NCBI RefSeq assembly: GCF_000164135.1 | Contig: NZ_GG770554.1 | Location: 432,698-496,697, forward strand | Length of the DNA: 64,000 bases | Reading direction: 5' to 3' | Source: Mycobacterium parascrofulaceum ATCC BAA-614 | GTDB lineage: Bacteria > Actinomycetota > Actinomycetes > Mycobacteriales > Mycobacteriaceae | Shown here: in pieces, positions 14,565-21,429 of the stretch | Layout of the letters: every line of letters starts with the position of its first letter | Position numbering within the stretch: position 1 is the stretch's first letter | Notes under the pieces: generated by a model | Told to the model about the DNA's origin: nothing | Databases searched by the model: none | What the model saw: the letters and a program-made list of their open reading frames with translations, nothing else | Program-made: the position numbers and the translations under genes

Positions 14565-15713
14565 CTATTTCCAGGTCTCGACGCGGATGAGGTCACTTGG
14601 CAAGCCCAAGCCTTTTACTGCGCGCACGACCTCACTGGAGGGGATGCCGCGGTAAAACGCCGAGGTGCGCGTGCGCTCTTCCAGGTCCGTGACCCGTCGA
14701 TCCAGATCGTCTGTCCGGTTCAGTCCGCCGTCGTCCGGGGCCCCCGCGCTACCTGTAAGCAACGTGTCCTCAACCACCAGGCCGATGACACGCCCATCTC
14801 CCGCGACGATTGGACCGCCGCTGTTCCCCGGGCGGGCGGTGGCCGAGTAGAGGAAGACTGGCTGGCGGTTTGGCATGGTTGGCGTCGACGGATTTACCAC
14901 CTCTCCGCGCTGCACGGTGATCACCGATTCGGCCGTCATGGGCACATGCGGATACCCAAACACGTACGTTTCGTCTGCCCAGGTGGGGTCTCTAAATGTC
15001 ATGCCGGTGAGGGTTTGGTAGCCGGGATCGTCGTCCGCCAGCTCCACCTCGATGATCGCCACGTCCACCTCGCCGTGGCCGTAGATGCGGCATTTCCGGG
15101 TACCGAAATCGGCCTTCGTGGGGCCGTTGGCATGGACTTGGAGGTCGCGCTTCATGCCCTCTACTACGTGTCTGTTGGTCAGGACGTGCGACCGGTCCAG
15201 TATTAGACCGGTGCCCGACTGTTGGTCCGCCTCCGGGTCCGCGGCGTATCCGGTGATCTGGACGGTGACCATTAGGTAGGACGGGATGATGATTTCGCTG
15301 CCGAGCACTTCGGACATCCACAGGTTTCCGCTGGCCTGCGACGTTGCACCTCGGTTAGAGACGTAGACCTGTCCGAAGAGCGGCTGACTGCTATCCCATC
15401 CGTTTGGCAGTAGGAGGCCGGCGCGTTCCATCGCACCCAGGATGAGACCGACTTGGCGCGCATTGCGATTCTCGATCCCAAGGTTTTGGAGGTAGGCGTA
15501 GAAGTGCCCCACCGTTCTCGGCATGATGGTGCCCTCTTGGTACGGGGCGCCACTTAGGTCCGCAGATTCCTTGTCCTGCAGGAGGTTGAAGAACCTGTGG
15601 GCGAGCGTCGCGACCGCGATGCGCCAGTCCGTGTCCGCGGGCGCGGTGGTGACCGTCGCCCAGCCTGCCGCATCACCCTCGGTCGGTGAGTCTTTGGGGC
15701 CCGCCATGAGCAT
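14565..15713 (-). CDS. Trypsin-like serine protease with N-terminal effector-associated-like domain
   Basis: The 382-residue protein has a chymotrypsin-fold protease domain with a visible triad: His in HVLTNRHVVEGM (about residue 178), Asp in YGHGEVDVAIIEV (about 213) and Ser in SATARPGNSGGPIVAGDGRVIGLV (about 301). No signal peptide or membrane segment is present, so it should act in the cytoplasm. Residues about 25-110 form a helical domain (VATLAHRFFNLL...PRTVGHFYAYLQNLGIENRNARQVGLILGAMERAGLLLP) that may be a regulatory or effector-associated domain. A short coiled stretch follows the protease. Cytoplasmic trypsin-like proteases with added domains occur in bacterial defence systems, so an anti-phage cargo role is proposed, not shown. 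An ATG 6 bp downstream (15707) is an alternative start. Confidence 0.8.
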   Translation of the reverse strand: MLMAGPKDSPTEGDAAGWATVTTAPADTDWRIAVATLAHRFFNLLQDKESADLSGAPYQEGTIMPRTVGHFYAYLQNLGIENRNARQVGLILGAMERAGLLLPNGWDSSQPLFGQVYVSNRGATSQASGNLWMSEVLGSEIIIPSYLMVTVQITGYAADPEADQQSGTGLILDRSHVLTNRHVVEGMKRDLQVHANGPTKADFGTRKCRIYGHGEVDVAIIEVELADDDPGYQTLTGMTFRDPTWADETYVFGYPHVPMTAESVITVQRGEVVNPSTPTMPNRQPVFLYSATARPGNSGGPIVAGDGRVIGLVVEDTLLTGSAGAPDDGGLNRTDDLDRRVTDLEERTRTSAFYRGIPSSEVVRAVKGLGLPSDLIRVETWK

Positions 15714-16346
15714 CGAGGCTATCTGCGGGCACCGACAAGACCGTGGGCAGACACACCGAGTGAGCTGCCGGCCCCCGCTGGAGCCCTGGGTACGCTAACC
15801 CGCCGTACCCGGCTTCCGGCGACTATCCATCGAACATTTGTTCGCTAGTCGCGAACCGACCGGTAATCAGTAACAGACATGTGATCCCGCTCACGCTCTG
15901 GAGACCACAAATTTTTCGGTTAGCTGCATCACGACTCCGCTAAGGACTTACCGCACTCATCACACGCCGGAAGTCATTGGCGCAGAGTCGATTTCGCATC
16001 GAAACGACATCAATTTCTTCCGTCAAATGCCAAGCATTGGGTTAGCTGCCCATCGCAGCACGGCGAACATGGTTGGTGTACGCGCATATTCATCGGCAAA
16101 TCGTCTTAGGATTTAGCTGACCGAACCAACCGGTCCGGAAACGCGAAGGCCCCGAGCCGGAGCGGTCTCCGTATCAGGGCCTTGCGTGTATTTGGCGATA
16201 CAAAGCAGAGCCTAGCCGCGGTGTTGCGTGCGCGCATCAATTTTGGTGCGCGTCCGCACACTTTTGTAGCAGATTGCGGCTAGATACAGACATCCGCCCC
16301 GTCTCTGAACTGCGTGTTTCCGCAGTTCAAGAGAAAGGTGTGGTGG
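15714..16346. other. Gene-free region with hairpins (candidate ncRNA or packaging region)
   Basis: This 630-bp gap is upstream of the leftward protease gene and of the rightward gene at 16347, so it must hold both promoters. It is comparatively AT-rich, repeats GGTTAGCTGC at 15918 and 16040, and contains a long imperfect hairpin at 16141-16187 that terminates neither flanking gene. It may therefore contain an untranslated RNA or a packaging/replication site. No ORF with a ribosome site is seen. Confidence 0.4.
16141..16187. terminator. Hairpin, possible terminator of an unannotated transcript
   Basis: The arms ACGC-(G)-AAGGCCC and GGGCCTT-GCGT pair over 11 bp with a single bulge, enclosing a 24-base loop with a small inner stem. 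Both neighbouring genes point away from it, so if it is a terminator it ends an RNA that starts within the gap. Confidence 0.4.
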
Positions 16347-16721
16347 ATGCCACAAGGCTGGTTGCCCCTTGCGCGGGTTGCGGGGCTGCACGGATTGAAG
16401 ACGCGCCAAGCCCAAGAGGTGGCGGAAAAGTTAGGGCTAAGGGTGAAGCGGGGCGCCGCGCTAGTCTCCCCGGCGCAGCAGGAAAAGATGCGCCCCGAGC
16501 TTGAGCGCCTACAACAACAGAAGCAATTCCGCGAGGCCAGCGCCAAAAAGGGCCGGCGGCTGGTGTACGAATCGTCGGCCAGTCACACAGGATTCGTGGA
16601 TGGAGATGGGGCTACTCACTTGCCGTTCTCGAATCAGGAGCTGTATCGACACCTCCACCCGCTGCTCTCTAATTCGGACGACCGCGATGAAGATCCGGGG
16701 TGCTTGCGTCGGCCCGTTTAG
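16347..16721 (+). CDS. Hypothetical protein near attR
   Basis: The 124-residue protein starts at ATG 16347, preceded by GAAAGGTG as ribosome site; an ATG 33 bp earlier lacks one. It begins MPQGWLPLARVAGLHGLKTRQAQEVAEKLGLRVKRGAALVSPAQQEKM, which could be a small DNA-binding fold, and continues with a charged helix and an acidic tail. I do not recognise a family. The reading frame continues past the TAG for 62 more codons to the attR junction. Confidence 0.55.
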   Translation: MPQGWLPLARVAGLHGLKTRQAQEVAEKLGLRVKRGAALVSPAQQEKMRPELERLQQQKQFREASAKKGRRLVYESSASHTGFVDGDGATHLPFSNQELYRHLHPLLSNSDDRDEDPGCLRRPV

Positions 16722-16754
16722 CACCTTGTTGCCGGTACTTACGTAACGGCGCAG

Positions 16755-16910
16755 GTGTTTGTTGGCCCCGTCGTTGTACCGCAGGGTGCCGCAGTTGTGC
16801 CGCAGCAGACACAAAACGGATCGGTGCGGATCAACGCGAGCAACGCCGTGACCAGGCAGCTTGCAACGACGTCAACGCCGGCCAACGCCGTAAACGCCCA
16901 AGTCGTTTAG
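16755..16910 (+). CDS. Possible 51-residue ORF ending at attR
   Basis: In the same frame as the preceding gene, after its TAG at 16719, GTG 16755 opens VFVGPVVVPQGAAVVPQQTQ...TSTPANAVNAQVV and stops at TAG 16908-16910. The last base of that stop is the first base of the att core. The composition (Val, Gln, Asn, Ala) is plausible for a real protein end, but no ribosome site is evident. It may be the tail of an originally longer gene interrupted by the TAG. Confidence 0.3.
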   Translation: MFVGPVVVPQGAAVVPQQTQNGSVRINASNAVTRQLATTSTPANAVNAQVV

Positions 16911-16953
16911 TTCGCATCGAGTAGGTCAGGGGTTCGAATCCCCTTAGCTCCAC
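16910..16953 (+). repeat. attR: second copy of the 44-bp att core
   Basis: This is an exact direct repeat of 5356-5399. It contains only the anticodon-loop-to-3' portion of tRNA-Ala; the preceding bases (AGTCGTTTA) do not restore the 5' half, so it is not a functional tRNA gene. It marks the right end of the integrated element. Confidence 0.92.
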
Positions 16954-17230
16954 AACAGTATTGGCTGCTCATATCGCTCAGCGGGTTTCGTCGTCGAGCA
17001 AGTCGCGGCCTAACGGCCGATCGAGGCCTCGCGGCCTGGCTTCTGCGCAATCCGACCCGGGGTCCCGAGGGTTCTGACAAAGTAGCGTTGCGCGATTCCT
17101 GGGCTGCGGGTCAACGGTTCTCGCGGCGATCGCGCTGACCGCGCCGCACCACGCGAGGACCATCGCCAGGTTGTGGGCCCAGGTTGCTCGATCGCCGGTG
17201 GACCCGAGACGCCCTGAGGAGCGAGAACCA

Positions 17231-18634
17231 ATGACGAGCAAAGTCCGCAAGATCCCACTGACCGCGGTGTTGACCATTTCGGCACTCGTCGCCGCGTGCG
17301 GTTCCGGTCCCAACGGCACCGGGGCGGAGCGCGGCGGCAAGGCGAATCCGGACAGCCCCTACCCCGACTACACCGTCACCTACCTCGAAGGCCCGCCGAA
17401 CCAGGCGGACATGGAGGCCAAGCAACTCTCCAAGGACGGGCACCGATTCTGGATGCTCCCGGCGACCCCGCAAACGACCCAATGGGGCGTCTACGACAAC
17501 AAAATCCCGCCCGTCCTGCACATCGACTCCGGTGACACGGTCGCGATCCAGACGATGCCCGCAGGTGGCGGGCAGGTCGCTCCCGGCATCAACGAGGGTC
17601 AGATCGAGAAGATCAACGGCGCGGTGAAGAACCGCGGACCGCACACGGTCACCGGACCGATCTACGTCAATGGCGCCGAGCCCGGCGACGTCCTGGCGAT
17701 CCACATCAATCGGATCCGGCTGGCCAACTACGCGACGAACAACACCGCCAAGGACAAGGGGCTTTTCCCCGGCGAATTCCCCGAGCAGGTCACGAGTTAT
17801 TACCTGGACACCGACAGGATGCGGATGCGCTTTTCGCCTAACGTCCTGGTCCCGCTCGAGCCGTTCCCCGGCATCCTTGCCGTCGGGCGCTCCGACACCA
17901 CCGGCTCCTCCTGCACCGACGGCAAGTGCAGCACCGAGCAGCCCGGGCCCTACGGCGGCAACATGGACCTTCCGGCGATGCAGACCGGCACCACCACGTA
18001 CCTTCCCGTGCAGGTCAAGGGCGGTCTGATCTGGACCGGCGACTCGCACGCCAAGCAGGGCAACGGTGAGATCGACCTCGACGCACTCGAGACGTGGTAC
18101 CCGGAGCTCAACATCACCGTGAACGTCATCAAGGGCCAGCCGCAGGCCTGGCCGACGGTTGAAGCCCCGGCGAGCTGGGTCGCGGTCGGCTACGACGAGG
18201 ACCTCGACAAGGCGCTCGACATCAACAAGTCCGAGACGGTCAAGCTGATCATGGACAAGCAACACCTCTCCCAGGCCGACGCGACGAGCACGATGTACAA
18301 GACCTGGGACTGCCGCATCTCCGAAGTGGTCGACGAGGTCCTCGGCACCTACTGCGTGGTCCCGAAGAAGCCCGACGCGCCGCCCGCGCCGGACCTCCCT
18401 ATCGGCGACACCGCAACCGAATGGGTCTCCACCGGGACCGCGTCCAAGTTGATCGACGCCATGCGGACGGCCGCGGGGGCGGCGCTGGACAAGATGTCGA
18501 GCAACCTCGGCATCACCCGCAACGACGCCTACCACCTCGCCACCATGGTCCTCGACTGCCGGATCGGCCGGTGGACCGGCGGCGACAAGACCGTGGCGTG
18601 CATGGTTCCCAAGAGCATCAAGGTGCCGGGGTGA
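17231..18634 (+). CDS. Lipoprotein of the acetamidase/formamidase family
   Basis: The 467-residue protein begins at ATG 17231 with a lipoprotein signal (MTSKVRKIPLTAVLTISALVAAC, lipobox LVAAC, lipid Cys at 23). The body matches FmdA/AmdA amidohydrolases: VLHIDSGDTVAIQT, GPHTVTGPIYVNGAEPGDVLAIHI, MDLPAMQTGTTTYLPVQVKGGLIWTGDSHAKQGNGEIDLDAL. The HTVTGP and GDSHAKQGNGE segments are the family's conserved, presumably metal-binding, regions. These enzymes are normally cytoplasmic; attachment to the outer face of the membrane is unusual. A further ~100-residue helical C-terminal part with paired cysteines follows. It lies just outside attR. Confidence 0.8.
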   Translation: MTSKVRKIPLTAVLTISALVAACGSGPNGTGAERGGKANPDSPYPDYTVTYLEGPPNQADMEAKQLSKDGHRFWMLPATPQTTQWGVYDNKIPPVLHIDSGDTVAIQTMPAGGGQVAPGINEGQIEKINGAVKNRGPHTVTGPIYVNGAEPGDVLAIHINRIRLANYATNNTAKDKGLFPGEFPEQVTSYYLDTDRMRMRFSPNVLVPLEPFPGILAVGRSDTTGSSCTDGKCSTEQPGPYGGNMDLPAMQTGTTTYLPVQVKGGLIWTGDSHAKQGNGEIDLDALETWYPELNITVNVIKGQPQAWPTVEAPASWVAVGYDEDLDKALDINKSETVKLIMDKQHLSQADATSTMYKTWDCRISEVVDEVLGTYCVVPKKPDAPPAPDLPIGDTATEWVSTGTASKLIDAMRTAAGAALDKMSSNLGITRNDAYHLATMVLDCRIGRWTGGDKTVACMVPKSIKVPG

Positions 18635-18946
18635 GACCCGTCTGAACCATCCCCCGCTCCCGAACGATTCCTGACCGCATTGACTGCACAACCTAGGGGC
18701 GCGCGCTGACGGCGCGGCTCGCTGCGGTGTGCCGGATGACCTCTGGGGTCGGCTTCCGACGCGGCTCCTTCGCCGTTGCCGCCGGGGGCAGACATATGCC
18801 GACAAACCGTATGACCATCGCAGTTCGACCACGACCATCCTGGGCAAATACGGCGCACAATTGACGAGTGGGCGGCGAAGGTCATACGCTCGTGACAAAG
18901 ATGTCCATAAGACGTCGGCGCAGGCCTCAGCGGAAGTCGAGACACG
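18635..18946. other. Promoter region of the P450 gene
   Basis: This 312-bp gap contains no gene. TTGACG at 18861 with CATACG at 18883 (16-bp spacing) resembles a housekeeping promoter about 60 bp before the P450 start. The 9-bp sequence CGTATGACC at 18808 recurs inverted at 18880, overlapping the -10 element. Confidence 0.4.
18808..18888. promoter_or_regulatory. Inverted 9-mers around the P450 promoter
   Basis: CGTATGACC (18808-18816) and GGTCATACG (18880-18888) are exact inverse copies. The second overlaps the candidate -10 box. The TetR gene immediately downstream of the P450 is the natural candidate to bind here, possibly through DNA looping; this is inference. Confidence 0.35.
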
Positions 18947-20197
18947 ATGAATGTGAACAGCGCAGCTCCCAGCGTCTTCGAAGCTGGCCTCCCCACGCTC
19001 AGCTACGACCTGACCGCCACCCCCCATGACGTCCTCGAGGACGTCCGGGCAGCACAATCGCGCGCGCCCATCGCCATCGGGCCCCTTGGTCCGGAAATAC
19101 TGAGTTACGATCTGGCGCGAGAGGTGCTGCGCGACAGCAGATTCAGGATGCCACCCGGCATCACGCTTGCGGCGCAGGGCATCACCTCGGGTCCGCTGTA
19201 CGACAAGATGATGAGCAGTCTTCTCGGTCTGGACGGCCCGCCGCATACTCGCTTGCGCAAGCTCGTGTCGAGGGCGTTCACTCCCCGCGCGACGTCAGGC
19301 CTTCAAGACACGATCCATGAGGTGGTGAACGGGCTGATCGATCAAGTGGTGGAAGCCGGTCAGTGCGACGTCGTGGCCGACATCGCGCGGCCTTATCCCC
19401 CCATCATGTGCGCGCTGATCGGTGCCCCTCGGGAAGACTGGCAGAAGTTCTCACAGTGGACCGACGAGATCTTCAAGGCCTTCAACTTTCACCCCGACGC
19501 CACCTTCGATGAAGCCGCGATCATGCGATCGTGGAGCGAACTGGACGCCTACGTCGACGACATGGTCGCCGCACGCCGAGACACTCTGACCGATGATCTG
19601 CTGTCGGAGCTCATCCGCGCCGAAAGCGACGGCGACCGCCTGAATCTCGACGAACTCCGCATGCTGGTCGCCGGCTTCTTGATGGCGGGCACCGATACGA
19701 CGCGCCACCAGCTGGCCGCGTCGGTGCAGGTGCTCTGCGAGCACCCGGATCAATGGGCGAAGCTGGGCGAGCAACCGGAGCTTGCGATGCAGGCGGTCGA
19801 GGAGAGCATGCGTCACTCACCGGCGGTCTGCGTCGCGCCGCGAGCCGCCACCGAGGATGCCGAATTCGGGGGGTACACGTTCCCGGCGGGGACCTTCGTC
19901 GTCGTGAACACCTTTGCGGCCAATCGCGATCCCGCGATTTATGACGACGCGGACCGCTTCGACATCTCGCGTCAGGACTTGCCCGCCATTCTGACCTTCG
20001 GCGGCGGCGCGCACTACTGCCTCGGGGCCAACCTCGCACGCCGGGAGTTGGCGGAAGCACTCGCGATCCTCACCCGACGGTTGTCCGCACCCAATCGCAT
20101 CGGCCCTGCGCCGTGGAAATCCGTGCTGGGAATGACCGGCCCCACCACACTCGAGATCGAGTTCGACAACGAAGTGCTCGTGAAGGCGGATGCGTAG
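18947..20197 (+). CDS. Cytochrome P450
   Basis: The 416-residue protein is a soluble class I bacterial P450. It shows the I-helix oxygen-activation motif AGFLMAGTDTTRHQ (about residues 244-257), the K-helix ExxR (EESMR, about 285) and the heme-thiolate loop FGGGAHYCLGANLAR (Cys about 352). Length and motif spacing are normal. It needs ferredoxin and a reductase, neither of which is adjacent. The next gene, a TetR regulator, overlaps its end by 8 bp, suggesting autoregulated co-expression. Substrate unknown. Confidence 0.93.
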   Translation: MNVNSAAPSVFEAGLPTLSYDLTATPHDVLEDVRAAQSRAPIAIGPLGPEILSYDLAREVLRDSRFRMPPGITLAAQGITSGPLYDKMMSSLLGLDGPPHTRLRKLVSRAFTPRATSGLQDTIHEVVNGLIDQVVEAGQCDVVADIARPYPPIMCALIGAPREDWQKFSQWTDEIFKAFNFHPDATFDEAAIMRSWSELDAYVDDMVAARRDTLTDDLLSELIRAESDGDRLNLDELRMLVAGFLMAGTDTTRHQLAASVQVLCEHPDQWAKLGEQPELAMQAVEESMRHSPAVCVAPRAATEDAEFGGYTFPAGTFVVVNTFAANRDPAIYDDADRFDISRQDLPAILTFGGGAHYCLGANLARRELAEALAILTRRLSAPNRIGPAPWKSVLGMTGPTTLEIEFDNEVLVKADA

Positions 20198-20831
20198 TCG
20201 CGGCTGGGCGGGTGCCATGCCCGCCTCGGACGAAGAGGCAATCGCCCGCATTCTGGATGCGGTGGACGAAGTGATCGCCGAGCACGGACCGGCAATCCGC
20301 CTGGCCGACGTCGCCCGCAGGCTCGGTGTCACCCGTCAGACGGTGTACCGCTACTTTCCCAACGCCGACGCACTCCTGATCGCCAGCGCAATGCGTTCGG
20401 TCAACGGGTTCATCGACCAAGTCCTCGACCACGTCGGCGGCCTCAACGACCCGGTCACGGCCGTCGTCGAAATCGTCTCGTTCGCCGTCGAGAGCCTCAG
20501 CGGCGATCCACAATTGGAGAGCCTGCTGACCCAGCCACCCGGGGGCGAGGCTGCCACCTCGCTCACCTCCGACACGGCGATCACCTTCTGTCTGTCGGCC
20601 TTCCAGCGCCTCGATGTCGACTGGAAACTGCACGGCTTCGACGACACCGCGCTCAGGCAGCTCGCCGAAATGACCCTGCGCACGGTGCAATCCCTCCTGA
20701 CCGACCCTGGGCAGACGCCACGCGCAGGACTCGCACTGCGCCGCTTCGTGGCTCAATGGCTGGGCCCGGCAATCCTCCATCCACGAATGACGTCGCTGTC
20801 CATCCACGAACGAGACGCGACAATCCGATAA
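20190..20831 (+). CDS. TetR-family transcriptional regulator
   Basis: The 213-residue protein has the N-terminal HTH of TetR regulators: AIARILDAVDEVIAEHGPAIRLADVARRLGVTRQTVYRYFPNADALL (about residues 17-63). The rest is a helical ligand-binding domain. The ATG at 20190 overlaps the P450 stop and is preceded by GAAGGCGG, so I prefer it over the ATG at 20217. Co-transcription with the P450 suggests it senses that enzyme's substrate or product. Confidence 0.9.
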   Translation: MRSRGWAGAMPASDEEAIARILDAVDEVIAEHGPAIRLADVARRLGVTRQTVYRYFPNADALLIASAMRSVNGFIDQVLDHVGGLNDPVTAVVEIVSFAVESLSGDPQLESLLTQPPGGEAATSLTSDTAITFCLSAFQRLDVDWKLHGFDDTALRQLAEMTLRTVQSLLTDPGQTPRAGLALRRFVAQWLGPAILHPRMTSLSIHERDATIR

Positions 20832-20859
20832 GGGTGGGGCGTTATCGCTTTCGCGCAGC

Positions 20860-21429
20860 CTATTTCGTGTCGCGTGGCAGCCGGCACCCGGTGTAGCCGG
20901 AGACCACCAGATTCCCGCGGTAGCCGACCTTGATGAAGATCCCGGTGGGGCCGTAGAAGCCCACGTCGTGGTTCCCGGGGTTGTTCTGCATCACCTGCAT
21001 CTCGGTGGCGCCGATCTTGGCGGCCGCCTGTTTGGCGGCCTCCTGGATCGCCGCCCACTGCTGCTCGGAGACCGCCACGTTGGCGGCGACGGCGTCGGGC
21101 AGGAAGTAGCGTTTGCCGTCGGTTTGTTCGTACGGCCGTTCGCAGTTGTCGCCGGAGCCCTCGTGCGGGGTCTCCCAGGTGATCGAGGTGATCAGTTTGC
21201 TTGCCGCGGCGGTGATTTCGTTCATCGCGGCCTGCACCTGGGTCTGGGTGTCCTCGAACGAGGGTAAAGACTTGAGCACCTGCAGGGCCTTGGCGGCGTC
21301 GTTGGGTGGGGTGGGCGCGTAGGGCTGGGACACGTGGCATCCTCCTGCGGCTAGTGCGATGGCGGCCACGGCGGCGCACAGCAGTCCGTGGTGGCGCGAA
21401 TTCCGCCGGCTGGTCTGATGATTGCTCAC
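20860..21429 (-). CDS. LppV/LppA-type mycobacterial lipoprotein
   Basis: The 189-residue protein starts at GTG 21429, overlapping the upstream hydrolase stop by GTGA. It has a lipoprotein signal (GLLCAAVAAIALAAGGCHVSQPYAPTP, lipobox AGGC) and a mature part with MNEITAAASKLITSITWE and YGPTGIFIKVGYRGNLVVSGYTGCRLP, typical of the LppA/LppB/LppV family. In M. tuberculosis, LppV follows the hydrolase-like Rv2797c in the same arrangement. Function is unknown; strict coupling suggests the two proteins act together at the cell surface. Confidence 0.8.
   Translation of the reverse strand: MSNHQTSRRNSRHHGLLCAAVAAIALAAGGCHVSQPYAPTPPNDAAKALQVLKSLPSFEDTQTQVQAAMNEITAAASKLITSITWETPHEGSGDNCERPYEQTDGKRYFLPDAVAANVAVSEQQWAAIQEAAKQAAAKIGATEMQVMQNNPGNHDVGFYGPTGIFIKVGYRGNLVVSGYTGCRLPRDTK

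Larger units (their letters stand above)
5356..16953. mobile_element. Integrative element: probable capsid-encoding phage satellite in tRNA-Ala
   Basis: Two identical 44-bp att repeats enclose 11.6 kb containing a tyrosine integrase, an Xis-like HTH protein, a winged-helix replication-initiator-like protein, a run of short overlapping ORFs, a head module of four genes (protease, decoration protein, major capsid protein, scaffold-like protein) and cargo genes. No portal, terminase, tail, lysis or obvious repressor gene is visible, so it is unlikely to be a complete phage. The size and content recall the small phiRv1/phiRv2 elements of M. tuberculosis and capsid-forming phage-inducible islands. 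The missing genes could be supplied by a helper phage; that is inference. Confidence 0.88.

Noticed and set aside
16200..16262. Hairpin around GTGCGCGCATCAATTTTGGTGCGCG as a terminator
   Set aside because: The stem is imperfect, and it lies upstream of the gene at 16347 in an orientation that fits no known transcript end.
5432..16909. CRISPR array or toxin-antitoxin pair in the element
   Set aside because: No regularly spaced direct repeats with unique spacers were seen; the iteron-like repeats are short and lie in a gene. No recognisable antitoxin-toxin couple is present among the small ORFs.
16910..16953. A second tRNA-Ala gene
   Set aside because: Only the anticodon-loop-to-3' half is present and the preceding bases cannot form the missing acceptor, D and anticodon strands. 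It is attR.
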